NCBI GenBank assembly: GCA_963556145.1
Contig: OY744470.1
Location: 5,146,001 to 5,210,000 of the forward strand
Direction: 5' to 3'
Length of the DNA: 64,000 nt
Source: Hygrocybe punicea
Lineage: Eukaryota; Basidiomycota; Agaricomycetes; Agaricales; Hygrophoraceae
The notes under the pieces are model-generated. The model had not been told where the DNA came from. It did not search any database and saw nothing but the letters and a program-made list of their open reading frames with translations. The first letter of the stretch is position 1. Each line of letters opens with the position of its first letter. Made by a program: the position numbers and the translations under genes. Below are positions 1 through 10,612 of this stretch, piece by piece.

Positions 1-142
1 GTTTACTCGACTCTCGTTCACAAGCGGGCAGTTTTTTTTCTCTCTGACACTTTTAAAATCGTTTACAGTAGTTCCATCGCGTTCTCCAGAGTACGAACAA
101 ATCTTCCCGAAGATTTCCGCCTTGGCGAAGGAGTTGCAACAG
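1..142 (+). CDS. Possible 3' part of an unidentified gene (partial exons)
   Basis: An open stretch can be read as an exon at 69-142. It is preceded by a pyrimidine-rich tract ending in TTTACAG and followed by a good donor (GTGAGT at 143). It would read through residues such as PEYEQIFPKISALAKELQQ, an amphipathic helix-like segment. A short upstream exon before position 38 would be needed to keep the frame. The gene would begin outside the window. I do not recognise the family, and no clear downstream exon was found, so this is only a weak call. Confidence 0.2.
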
Positions 143-781
143 GTGAGTCAACACAGAATCAACTCCATCTGGGTTTTCGGTTATTTTTGCCTGCTGAATG
201 TGTTGCCCTGTAGTCCATACCTACGCAGTATGAACGCTCTGAAAGTATGAAGACAGTTTCGGCGGAGGTCAGAGCGTTGAGAATGTGAACGACATTCGTA
301 AAAAATACAACGCATGGGTCTTCTATACCCCCTGCCACCACTGCTTCGCTTTCCACCACCGCGACGAGTTCCCCAAACTTCCCCGCGATACTCGACCCCT
401 CTCACCATATGCTACATAATTCACAACTATTTCCGCGCGGACCACGCTTGAACATACCTCGCCGAATACCTGTCCCACACACGATTTCCGCGCCCTCTCT
501 CTGTAAACGTGTTAGGATTGTCTAAATATATATGAGATTTTAGCGGCTGAGCAGATACAGGCATAACATTTTTTTTGGTTTGGGTAGTAGAAATCGTTCA
601 CTTGGAAGGTGATTGTTACCGCCAACGTGCTTGCGAGCAGACCTTTCAAATTGGTGATGAACACGGCAAATTTTCTTCCTGGACGAAGGAGCCCATCTCC
701 ACAGTATTTTTTACCACCGGGCTCGAGGGACTTGAAGTTGAGGTGGGGCGTACGGTAACGATGGGATGGATAACGGACGGT

Positions 782-1452
782 TTAGGAATTGTTGTCGCAG
801 GTGGAGACGGTGTCGAAGCTGTGAGTAGAGACGGCGGTGCCTAGGTCGTAGTCGGAGGCGGAGGAGGGATGTAGGTCGAAGTCGGTGGAGGAGAGATGTA
901 GGTCGTAGATGGTGGGAGGGATGTAGGTCGTATCCGGCGGAGGTGGAGGCGTTGTAGAAGGAGTAGAAGACTCACGACAACAGAAATCATCATTAGGGCA
1001 GGAAACATCTGTCGGGTCAAAGCAACCGGTAGGGGGCCCGAACAACATCCGTCTCCGACACAAACACAACTATATGTGCACTCGCATTGATATCGTCTCT
1101 TAAAAACTACACAGCAATCACACTTACCCTGCAGGACAGCAAATGTTATCTGCGTAACAGAGACGTCAAACGGCAAAATCGAACAGTGGGAAGCGACGAA
1201 TCGAACCTGAACAACAAATGTTTCCAAGAGGGCAACAGATGGCTCCAGATGAACATAATGCATAGCCGGACGGACAAGATGATTGACGGATATGAAGGTG
1301 ACCGAGGAGTTCAGGAATCACTCCAGCATTTGAAACACCAGAGAATCGAGAATCGAGAGCGTTAGCAGATGATTCGGTAAAATATTTCCAGCCCAAGGTC
1401 GAGCTGCGATAACAAGCGTAAGGAGAGAGGATAGGTACAAGCGAATGAGCAT
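782..1452 (-). CDS. Small cysteine-rich, proline/threonine-rich secreted-type protein
   Basis: Read on the minus strand from an ATG at 1452, the N-terminus is a plausible signal peptide (MLIRLYLSSLLTLVIAA). Downstream exons encode paired-cysteine modules: CPSGYALCSSGAICCPLGN-ICC, then DNICCPAG, then a stretch ending SCPNDDFCC. The tail is rich in Pro, Thr and Tyr (TPPPPPDTTYIPP). The modules lie in different frames and are joined by GT..AG introns of roughly 60 bp, for example one starting GTAAGTG near 1124. The CPxGYxLC..CCPxGxxC pattern is common in fungal secreted and cell-wall proteins. The join between the signal peptide and the first Cys module needs a splice I could not fix, and the C-terminus is uncertain. 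A frame shift in the Pro/Thr region would change it, so it may be a decayed copy. Confidence 0.42.
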
Positions 1453-2564
1453 CAGAAGTGGGAGGGAATCGTCAACCCCAAATGCCAGGCCAGAGACTTA
1501 TAAACCGAATCTGAGTCTGCATCAGGGTTTGCAATTGATCTCGACCTAGCCTCGGCCACTAAAACGTACAGGTGTGGGAGCCGTCCCTGAATTAAATGCG
1601 CTGCAGCTTTGTTTGAAAAAGACACTGAGTCGGGCTCAGGCTTTCAGAACTACGGAATAATTACATTTGTGGTAAGCGTCTGGGATCACGTCGGCTTGCC
1701 GCAGAAATCGTCTCTCCGTCCATGTCGTCCAGTCTTGAAAACGAGGGGCAGGCCATATAAAAGAACATGAGAACCGAGGCCTGCCAGTGGACCTGAGGTA
1801 CAAGGTCCCACGAACAAGCGCTGCGTGATTGTATACGACTTGCAAGAGTTGTGCAACAGGAAATCGGACTCGACTGGATGGCCACGATCCGTATATACCA
1901 GTGTGTCCCTGGAAGGCCCGCAGTAACCAATTTACGCCAATAACTGCGAGAGAACGGGCCCGATGGTCTCCAAGTGGGCGGCTGTGGCGCTGTCCATTTG
2001 AATGGTCAAATGTCGAAAAACTAGGTCTTATCAGTAGAGGTTCTAGAGTTGTGAGAGGACAAAAAAAGCCCCACCTCTATAAACCGGATGTCCCTAATGT
2101 TGCTATAAAACGCTGTTACTTTGTGAGGACTACGACGAAGAGCCAGGTGTTACTGTGGCCAGTCTTCGCTTCAGCATCAGAAAATTTTGTTTTTACAGTT
2201 TGGACAACGAACTCTAATGTCGCTCCTGTTGGAACTTGAAAGGGCGCACACTCAGGCTTTACTTGAGCCCACTTGCTCACTTGCAGCCTGCAGCGGGGTA
2301 TACGGCACGCTCGTGGTTGCTGCCTCCTTCGCGAATGTGAGCTTAGAATGTTGTGATTGGTTGGATTTGTACCTGGACGCTGGGTAGGCTGTCGAACCCG
2401 TTCACTTCTGTCATCCCACGCAATGTTTACGGTTCAAGAGGATGCCGTACAGAGCTGAAAGTTCAGAATGTCGTCAAGACCGAAGTGTCGGCGTCAGACG
2501 TGAGCGCTTATTATAAAGGACTGACGTGCTGCTTGCAGCAATTCCACTGCCTCAGTGCCTCACG
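1453..2564. other. Intergenic stretch, no gene recognised
   Basis: Short open frames occur on both strands but none shows a family motif or a consistent exon structure. This is the upstream region of the NWD gene starting at 2565 and the 5' side of the small cysteine-rich gene, so both promoters must lie here. I see no obvious TATA box that can be assigned with confidence. Confidence 0.5.
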
Positions 2565-5500
2565 ATGGACGGGTTACATCGAATTCGTCCAGTGGGCTCT
2601 GTGCTTCCTGAACAGCAAGACATAACCATCCAAGGTTTGCACAACCCCACCATCTTCAAAGTAGAAACACTGATAGGCTCAACAGTCGTGAATGCAAGCG
2701 ATCTCCCCCTTACCACGTTCAAGAAAGCCCCACATCCGTTTGTCCGAATATCGGTCGACAGATTTTCAGACGAAACTGAGGTTACTGAGAATCCGTCCAC
2801 TTCACCTTGTTGGACCAAGACAATCCGTCTTTCGGTCGTTGACTGTTCGCCGTCCGATCCGACGCAGGCCGCTGTCTGGTTGAGCGACGCTGGAAGATCC
2901 ACTGTGTATCCAACATCCGTTCTTTCGTTTCAAGTGATCCATCGTCGCCGGCTCATTCCCGATCGTGCTCTGTGTCACTGTGAACTCACTATCGAGAATC
3001 TTCTCAAATTACAACGGGTTGCGGCAGGTCAGCATTCTTATCTTGTCAAGATGCTTTCTCAAACACACATCCAGAGATCCACCTGGATCTGCGCCCGCTC
3101 AAGGAGAAACCCAATGCTCCCACTGCAGGTCGTCTCACCCTTCATATTGACCTCGTCAAATCTGCAGCAGCCAAGCCCAACGCCAGTGCAGAAATCGTGG
3201 ATGGGCAGTTCGAGGGTCCACGGATCCTTGCGACTATAGATCATGCTCAAACTATGAGCAGTGCCGTGATTGGTACCATAGGCGATGTTGCTTCTGCTAC
3301 TTGGACCGCGTTGGAGCCACTCTGTGGATTTTTGGACCTTCCCGTGTTCGAAAAGCTTGTAAAGGCACTGGATGAGCTCGCCGAGGTTTGCATAATCATT
3401 TTCAATTAACTGGTGTGTTGATTCCTTCCCATAGATCCACCCATTCGTCAATATAGGTTGGAGAATCATAGTCTCTGTGTATAAGGTGCGATATGGTTCC
3501 CCCCGTTTATGCCTACCTCAGAGTCTCTCCATTTAGGTCGCGAAAGCAGAAGTAGATCGGGACAATAAGATTACTGACCTGATAAAAACGATAACCGATG
3601 TTTTCACTTTCGCTGGAGCGGTTGACAGGGTGCCAAAGATAGATATGTATAGGGATGTCATTGACAAGTTGTGGAAACAGACGTACGAGTGCGCTTTGTT
3701 CATCCAGGAGTACAAAGGTCGTGGATTTACTCGAAAGTCTTCAATCTACCACACTCTTGTGATTCTCTCAGACTGACTGGCCACTTCACAGGTCGAGCAT
3801 TACTCGGCACGAGCTCCAATGCATCTGCCAAGATAGAGGAATTCTCTACCGCGTTCAAAACGCTCAAAGAATCGTTCGACAGAGCAACGGGCATTCAAAT
3901 CGTTCTCTCCACTTGTCGAATCTCTCAGGATACTAGGAGGTTGAGTGCGTCTCATCGTCATCATGTGCGTCCGTCATGTTCATGATATTTGACAGTCATT
4001 ACGGATGCACTGAAATTACCGATCACGCCGGATGCTTCAACACGACCGCGGTGCCTTCAAGGCACTCGCGTACCTCTCCTCAGATTCATTATGGAGTGGG
4101 TAACCTGTCCTGACGACAAGACCATCCTCTGGTTGTCGGGACATGCAGGTTCTGGGAAGAGCACTATCTCGGCTAGCATTACCGATTGGCTTGACGAATT
4201 TAACCGCCTTTGTTGTTTTATTTACTTCAGCCGCGACGCGGAGGATCTGAGGCGCCCCGAGTTGGTCATTCGACGATGGGCAGATAGTTTAGCTTCCTTC
4301 GATCCTCGTGTTGCGGAAGTTTTGGATGCCGCTCTCCAAAAGACGAGGGGCATCATCGATCATCCCCTCCATACCCAATTCACCAAGCTTATCGTCGAGC
4401 CACTGTCCTCCATCCAGTCACTTCAAGCGGAAGGTCCAATAGTTGTGGTCATCGATGCACTGGATGAATGTGGGAGTGTTCCCAAGCGTCGCTCTTTACT
4501 CTCGATTCTGGCGTCAGAGTCGAGGAAACTTCCATCATTTATCAAAGTTCTGATCACGAGCAGAGACGAGCCCGACATACGAAACGCATTCCACGACAAG
4601 TCTCACATCCTTGAAAAGCCGCTCGACATCGACGATGCGAGCACTGCTGCTGATATATCAAAGTTCTTCCATCACCGATTCATGGAGATCCGCACAGGTG
4701 CTTATGGTCGGACATTGCCAGCATCATGGCCTACACGGGGTGACATTACTACGCTCGAGGCACGCGCAGCAGGGCTTTTTATCTGGGCGTCGACCGTCTG
4801 TAACTTTGTCGAAGGGGACGGATGGGCCATTGACCATCAGGAACAACTCAAGCTTATCCTGAACAAGACTTCACCCGACCCAGAATCACTGATCGACAAG
4901 CTCTATTCCGCCGTTCTCGCACATTCATATGATTCACAAAATCACAATACAGCACATGACTTCAAATTGATTCTATCGACAATGGTATCGGCGCGGACAC
5001 CACTTTCCTCGAAGGCTGTTGCGCAATTTCTTGATCACATGCCGCGCATGTCAAGACTCGATGTGATCATGTTTGTCCAGCCTTTGGGGTCATTGCTCAG
5101 TGGGACCAGGGATGCGAATGCGTTGCTCCGACCACTTCATCCCTCCTTTTATGATTTCTTGACGGATGAGAAGCGAAGCCAACACATCTATATTGATACA
5201 AAAGAGCACAGTGCCGCAATGGCCAGATCATGCCTCGAGATTATCATTCACGAATTGAATAAGGACGACATCTGTGGGGTCGGAGATCTGTTTTACCTAA
5301 ACAAGGACATCTCAAACGATGACGTGGAACGAGCAATGTCTGAGGCTCTCCGTTACGCCTGTCGCTTCTGGGTGGACCATATCGTCGAAGTCAATTCTGG
5401 CGTTGAGCTTTTGGACAAAGTTGAAACGTTTCTATTTCGACACCTGTTGCACTGGATTGAAGCCCTGAGTCTCATGAACATGTTGGGTGTTGCACATCAG

Positions 5501-8092
5501 TCATTGCTGCGTCTTGAACGTTGGTTGAAAGTAAGTTTCTTCTTTAATTGAGTATCGAGTTTGTTAAGCATTCACATCAGGAATTCAGCCGAGTGAGCGA
5601 TGATCTAATCAACATGACAAACGATGGACAACGGTTTCTGCAAGCATTTTCCAGGCCCATCTCAGTGGGTGCCTCGCATGTCTATTCCTCCGCATTGGCA
5701 TTTACACCCACGGATACGCATCTGTTCCGTGTCTATGCTGCATCTTATGCCGATAGACATCCTACTATTATCTTTGGGAAGGAGCATAGGTGGCCAGTTC
5801 TCATATCCGTTCTGGAAGGGCATGAAGCAATTGTCAATTCCGTTGTTTTCTCACCCGATGGTTCTCGACTTGCGAGCTCCTCCTCCGACAACACCGTTCG
5901 CATTTGGAATGCCGAGATTGGTGCACCAGTTGGTGGCCCGTTGGAGGGCCATGAAAGCTGGGTCCGTTCTGTTGTTTTCTCACCCGATGGTTCTCGACTT
6001 GCGAGCTGCTCCCCCGACAAGACTGTTCGCATTTGGAATGCCGAGAGTGGTGCACCTGTTGGTGGCCCGTTGGAGGGTCATGAAGACGATGTCAATTCCG
6101 TTGTTTTCTCACCCGATAGTTCTCGACTTGCGAGCTGCTCCTGCGACCGCACCGTTCGCATTTGGAATGCCGAGAGTGGTGCACAAGTTGGTGACCCGTT
6201 GGAAGGCCATAAAAGTTATGTCAATTCCGTTGTTTTCTCACCCGATGGTTCTCGACTTGCGAGCTGCTCCTACGACAAGACTGTTCGCATTTGGAATGCC
6301 GAGAGTGGTGCCCCAGTTGGTGGCCCGTTGAAGGGGCATGAATCCACTGTCGATTCCGTTGTTTTCTCACCCGATGGTTCTCGACTTGCGAGCTGCTCCT
6401 GCGACCGCACCGTTCGCATTTGGAATGCCGAGAGTGGTGAACCAGTTGGTGGCCCGTTGGAGGGCCATGAAAGCTGGGTCCGTTCTGTTGTTTTCTCACC
6501 CGATGGTTCTCGACTTGCGAGCTGCTCCCCCGACAAGACTGTTCGCATTTGGAATGCCGAGAGTGGTGCGCCAGTTGGTGGCCCGTTGAAGGGGCATGAA
6601 GGTTATGTCAATCCCGTTGTTTTCTCACCTGATGGTTCTCGACTTGCGAGCGGCTCCGACGACAAGACTGTTCGCATTTGGAATGCCGAGAGTGGTGCGC
6701 CAGTTGGTGGCCCGTTGGAGGGGCATGAAGATTATGTCAATTCCGTTGTTTTCTCACCTGATGGTTCTCGACTTGCGAGCTGCTCCAACGACAAGACTGT
6801 TCGCATTTGGAATGCCGAGAGTAGTGCACCAGTTGGTGGCCCGTTGGAGGGGCACGAAATAGTTGTCGATTTCGTTGTTTTCTCACCCGATGGTTCTCGA
6901 TTTGCGAACTACTCCAGTGACCATACTGTTCGCATTTGGAATGCAGAGAGTGGTGCACCAGTTGGTGACCCGTTGGTAGGCCATAAAGGTTGTGTCCATT
7001 CCGTTGTTTTCTCGCCCAATGGTTCTCGACTTGCGAGCTGCTCCTCCGACAAGACTGTTCGTATTTGGAATGCCGTGAATGGTGCACCAGTTGGTGGCCC
7101 GTTGGAGGGCCATGAAGAAGTTGTCTATTCCGTTGTTTTCTCACCTGATGGTTCTCGACTTGCGAGCTGCTCCTCCGACAAGACTGTTCGCATTTGGAAT
7201 GCCGAGAGTGATGCACCAGTTGGTGGCCCGTTGAAGGGGCATGAAGAAGCTGTCAATTCTGTTGTTTTCTCACCCGATGGTTCTCGACTTGCGAGCTGCT
7301 CCCACGACAAGACGGTTCGCATTTGGAATGCCGAGAGTGGTGCACCAGTTGGTGGCCCGTTGGAGGGGCATCAGGAAGCTGTCTATTCCGTTGTTTTCTC
7401 ACTCGATGGTTCTCGACTTGCGAGCTGCTCCTACGACGACACTGTTCGCATTTGGAATGCAGAGAGTGGTGCACTAGTTGGTTACCCGTTGGTAGGCCAT
7501 GAAGGTCATGTCCATTCCGTTGTTTTCTCACCCGATGGTTCTCGACTTGCGAGCGGCTCCGACGACAAGACTGTTCGCATTTGGAATGCCGACAGTGGTG
7601 CACCAGTTGGTGGCCCGTTGGAGGGGCACGAAGACGCCGTCCGTTCCGTTCTTTTCTCACCCGATGGTTTTCGACTTGCCAGCTGCTCCTACGACAACAC
7701 TGTTTACATTTGGAATGCTGATATTGGCACTGCAGTTTTCCCACCACTGATTGGGAACCTCACGAACCTTGCCATCCCCTTGTTTTCACACGCTGCTTTG
7801 GTATCGTCAAAATCCCCGGATGGTTAGTGTTGTCCTCAAACTTTTCCTCTTGCCATTGTTGTTGACATTATGCCAATGTTGCCCCTCTTCAGCTTCAGTC
7901 AACATTTCGCTTGTCGAACTTGCTCCCCGCTTTACATTTCCCTCTAGCATTACACATGATGGTTGGGTCACTACACCTACAGGAAGGCTGCTGTGGTGGC
8001 TACCCGTCTATTTTCGACGTCAAGTTTGGCCAAGGCCACGCAACCTGGTTGCTTGTGGCAGGAATCATATGGCTCTTTTTAACAAGGATTGA
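2565..8092 (+). CDS. NACHT-WD40 NLR-like protein (NWD/HNWD class) with C2-like N-terminus
   Basis: Probable intracellular STAND receptor of the class that includes fungal heterokaryon-incompatibility proteins. Start ATG is at 2565. Exons: 2565 to about 3050, to 3385, 3435-3485, 3537-3717, 3792-3944, 3996-5530, 5581-7822 and 7899-8092, giving about 1.7 kaa. Domain order is a C2-like domain (first 150 aa), a helical linker, NACHT with Walker A GHAGSGKST (about 4140-4166) and Walker B VVVIDALDE (about 4440-4470), then 15 WD40 repeats (5812-7746), then a short C-terminal exon with DGWV and LLWWLP motifs as seen in Agaricomycete relatives. Exons 3-8 splice cleanly in frame with GT..AG introns of 49-76 bp. 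The first join (about 3.03-3.06 kb) shifts frame by the equivalent of a 23-nt intron, too short to be typical. It may be an indel or a mis-seen intron. Ligand and partner are unknown. Confidence 0.85.
5812..7746 (+). repeat. 15 tandem WD40-coding repeats, 129 bp each
   Basis: Fifteen head-to-tail 43-codon units without interruption, each of the form L-x-GHE....V..VVFSPDGSRLAS.S.D.TVRIWNAES.APVGGP. Most of the unit is nearly identical at DNA level, while the residues just after GHE and the residues around LAS-x-S-x-D-x vary from unit to unit. Units 2 and 6 are the same at these variable sites (ESWVRS / CSPDK). The pattern fits frequent unit exchange between repeats with selection on exposed positions, as known for HNWD genes. 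Repeat number from a short-read assembly should be treated with caution. Confidence 0.9.
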
Positions 8093-9099
8093 TATCTATG
8101 TCGTCAAAGTTTTTGATTTGCTCTTAGCCAGAAATTCACATCAACATTACTTTCCCGATAGAATAATCAAGTAGGGGTCATCGGAACATGCCTACTACGA
8201 TTCTGCATTTCAATGGGGCAGTGGAACAAAATGTAGTGCGGAGGCTTCGTGTGAACATCATGGTTAACAGTCTGCGAGGTTGCGGTTTCCTCGCTGGGCG
8301 TCCTAACCGTGATATGTTGCATTCAATCTCTCCCTGGTGACCTCGTCCGCAAAAACCCTCGGTCTCCCCGATCTTGTTCATAAGGTCGCCGCCAACCACC
8401 TTGGTCGACTCCACGATCGAGCGGAACTGATTGAATCGCAAGGTTCATCATAGCCATCAAGTTCATGTTGCCGGTCAACACCTGCAGATGCCACGCATTA
8501 CAACACCAGCACCATGAACGTAAATATCTTCTACATCCCGCGCACGTCCGGCACAAATGCCTGTATGCCCTCGGGTCATCTCGGGTCATGTTGTTCACGA
8601 GAGTCGGCAGCTATGCAACGGATGAGTTCACTGTCATTCTTCAAGTCAAGCATCTCACCTTACATGTTGCCAACTTCCCTTGGTCACCAACACCACCACT
8701 TTCGTTTCCCCCGAGATCGAACGCACCTGGTCAAACTGTTCGTTATTTGTGTGGCCAGTCAGCGTCAGCAGCCCGATTGTATAGAAGAGGGAGAGCACGA
8801 TGGGAACGCTATTAATAATCTTCCCATCCGCTGTGTCGGGAGGTTTGGATGCCCTACACGAGTCAGGATTAGTGTTTGAAGATGGTTCAGAAAGCGAAGG
8901 GTTTCCTTGCGCCAATGTTGCAAACTTAAAAGTTTTGACTTGGACTCTCTTACATCTCTCATCGACGTGACAATATCGAGACAGCAGGAAGAAATGAATT
9001 GAGATGCGTAAAGTAACTGTCGTCAAGGTCATACATTCGTGATCAAATCCTAGTGAGAGATCATAATGATCCAATTCCGTCCATCCTTCCCTCTGCTCT
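8093..9099. other. About 1 kb without a recognised gene
   Basis: Open frames on the minus strand (for example around 8323-8598 and 8655-9000) are broken and match no family I know. One of them includes a hydrophobic stretch near 8750 that could be a membrane helix. No coherent exon chain was found. It may hold an eroded gene between the convergent NWD gene and the peroxygenase relic. Confidence 0.4.
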
Positions 9100-10091
9100 T
9101 CACGCACGCGCCAGCTCTGCCGAGAGGTCCTTCCGGCTTGGAGGCACAGTCTTTGTGCCAGCTGCAATCCTCAACGAAGCGCTATTGAACGCTGCAAGCG
9201 TTTGGCCGAAATGAGATGCATTCCTCGGCAGCCATCCATCCGGAAGCCTTTCTTCGAGAAGAAATGGGCGAAGGTCATCAACGATACCTCGGAAGAGGGT
9301 TTCATTGAGGCACAACTGTCAAAGATATCTCCTCAATAACGCGACTAGATGAAAAAAAAAAACCCCAAATAAGAGAGCTCTCACTTTCCGAAACCATGCA
9401 TACGCAGAAAGATGTTTGTTGAAAACTCTGGATTGGTTGCTTTGGAATCTGCCATACGCTGGCTAAGTGCCTTTGACAAGTCCGAATATGTGAGAGCTGG
9501 TTTCCCGTCTGCATCTTTGCCAGTCGCACTAGCAAGGAGCTCCTCGATGACAGGCACCGCAATTTTGGATGTGTCCGGTTCAAAATAAATGTCTTGGCCT
9601 ATTTGCAACAATTGGCGTCAAACGAGTGATTTTTTCAGATGATTGAGACAGCGTACGGAGAAGCGAGCCGTCGTGTTCAATTTGGTTGTGCTGGTCAATG
9701 TCTTTCAAGTCGAAGGTGTCCTTCTTGTAATCCTTTTTCATAAAGTTGGCGACGTAACTCGACAAGAAGATGCAGAAGGTAGGAGCGAGGTTGTATGTAA
9801 CCTGGACCTTGCGCGTGAGCTCTCCAAACGATAGACCGCGACCATCATGCGAAAAAATGCCTAGATCGCCCCCGATCAGTCACTGTCATCTATGTACGGA
9901 TGAGGATGCTCGCCATGATTAGCCATGGCATTAAGCGCAGGACAAGAACATCGGCTGTCACCTTCCTTGGCTGGAATATACTCGGGCCATTTGCCTCCAA
10001 AACCAGGGTGTCCATCTGGTACGATTTGGCCAGCAGGCTTGTTCGGTAAAATGAGGTTACCAAACACCAAGATTGTATCCCATGAGAACAC
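9100..10091 (-). pseudogene. Unspecific peroxygenase / chloroperoxidase-family (Peroxidase_2) relic, 5' truncated
   Basis: Heme-thiolate peroxygenase family, normally a secreted oxidoreductase. Visible in order: WDTILVFGNLILPNKPAG and FGGKWPEYIPAKEGD, then SCPALNAMANHG (the heme-ligand Cys region, SCP instead of the usual PCP), GRGLSFGELT, QVTYN, DIDQHNQIEHDGSLLR (containing the family's EHD), ALTYSDLSKAL, ATNPEFS, then DDLRPFLLEERLPDGW and LAAFNSASLRI. Exon 2 is 9657-9860 and exon 3 begins at 9598. The intron 9861-9913 starts with GC instead of GT. There is no start codon or signal peptide. Homology stops at about 10,095, exactly where the inverted-repeat arm with cyclodeaminase sequence begins. 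The last junction near 9.30-9.36 kb leaves the reading frame, so a frameshift is likely. I conclude a truncated, inactive copy. Confidence 0.72.
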
Positions 10092-10099
10092 AAGATAGA

Positions 10100-10504
10100 T
10101 TTGAATGCGGAGGTATTTCCAATCACAGACAAGACAAAGAAGGGAGAAGTCACCATCTTCAAATCCGTTGGTGTAAGTCTACAAGATGTGGCGAACGCGA
10201 AAGCAGTAGTGACTCGTACGGAAACCTTGGGAATTGGTACTCGCATTGGTTCGTACGATGTCTCTTGAGACGAATACCCTCTCGTCGGAATTACGTTGTA
10301 TTCCCAGCAAACAAAATTTAAACAGATTATCGAAGTAAATCAATTATGCAAACGTGAATCAGTAGTAAACGTTCATCTGAAAGCACAAAAACAAAGGGGA
10401 TTGTAATAAAGGAACAGGGATAAAGAATAAGGAAAGAAATGAGAAACAAAGAAACGATGATGACGGGGTATATCAGGTTGGGCACAGTTTTTGCCACCGC
10501 CCTA
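10100..10504 (+). repeat. Left arm of a roughly 0.4-kb inverted repeat
   Basis: This segment matches the reverse complement of 14826-15242 almost base for base, with a few small indels (such as an insert in the right arm near the GACAAGA site). It holds the last exon of an ornithine cyclodeaminase and its 3' flank. Its outer edge coincides with the broken 5' end of the peroxygenase relic. Its inner edge is near the 3' end of the Crinkler-like gene. Because cyclodeaminase homology continues outward only from the right arm, the right arm is probably the source. Confidence 0.85.
10113..10269 (+). pseudogene. Ornithine cyclodeaminase / mu-crystallin family, C-terminal fragment
   Basis: The plus strand encodes ITDKTKKGEVTIFKSVG followed by VSLQDVANAKAVV and a C-terminus ending GIGTRIGSYDVS then TGA at 10267-10269. 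The pattern TVFKSVG-x-ALQD-x-A-x-A is the C-terminal signature of the OCD/mu-crystallin family (NAD(P)-binding Rossmann fold). Only the last exon is present. The rest of the gene is absent here, and a fuller but decayed copy lies in opposite orientation at 15.06-15.98 kb. It is a duplicated fragment, not a gene. Confidence 0.75.
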
Positions 10505-10612
10505 CTGCTAATCGACTGCAGGAAAGTTTGGCACGGCAGGTACCATGTGTTGAAGGCTATATATCCTTAACAGCGGTTTGAAGGGCAGGTGTTCATGAAT
10601 TTGACTGGAAGG

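Noticed and set aside
5812..7746. Regularly spaced repeats that could suggest a CRISPR-like array
   Set aside because: Units are 129 bp, contiguous and coding without spacers, in a fungal nuclear gene.
5745..7747. Many 60-230-aa frames on both strands within the WD40 region
   Set aside because: They repeat with the same 129-bp period and are shadows of the WD40 coding frame.
8178..8598. Minus-strand frames upstream of the NWD 3' end as a separate gene
   Set aside because: Frames are broken and I could not link them by plausible introns or to any family; left as unassigned.
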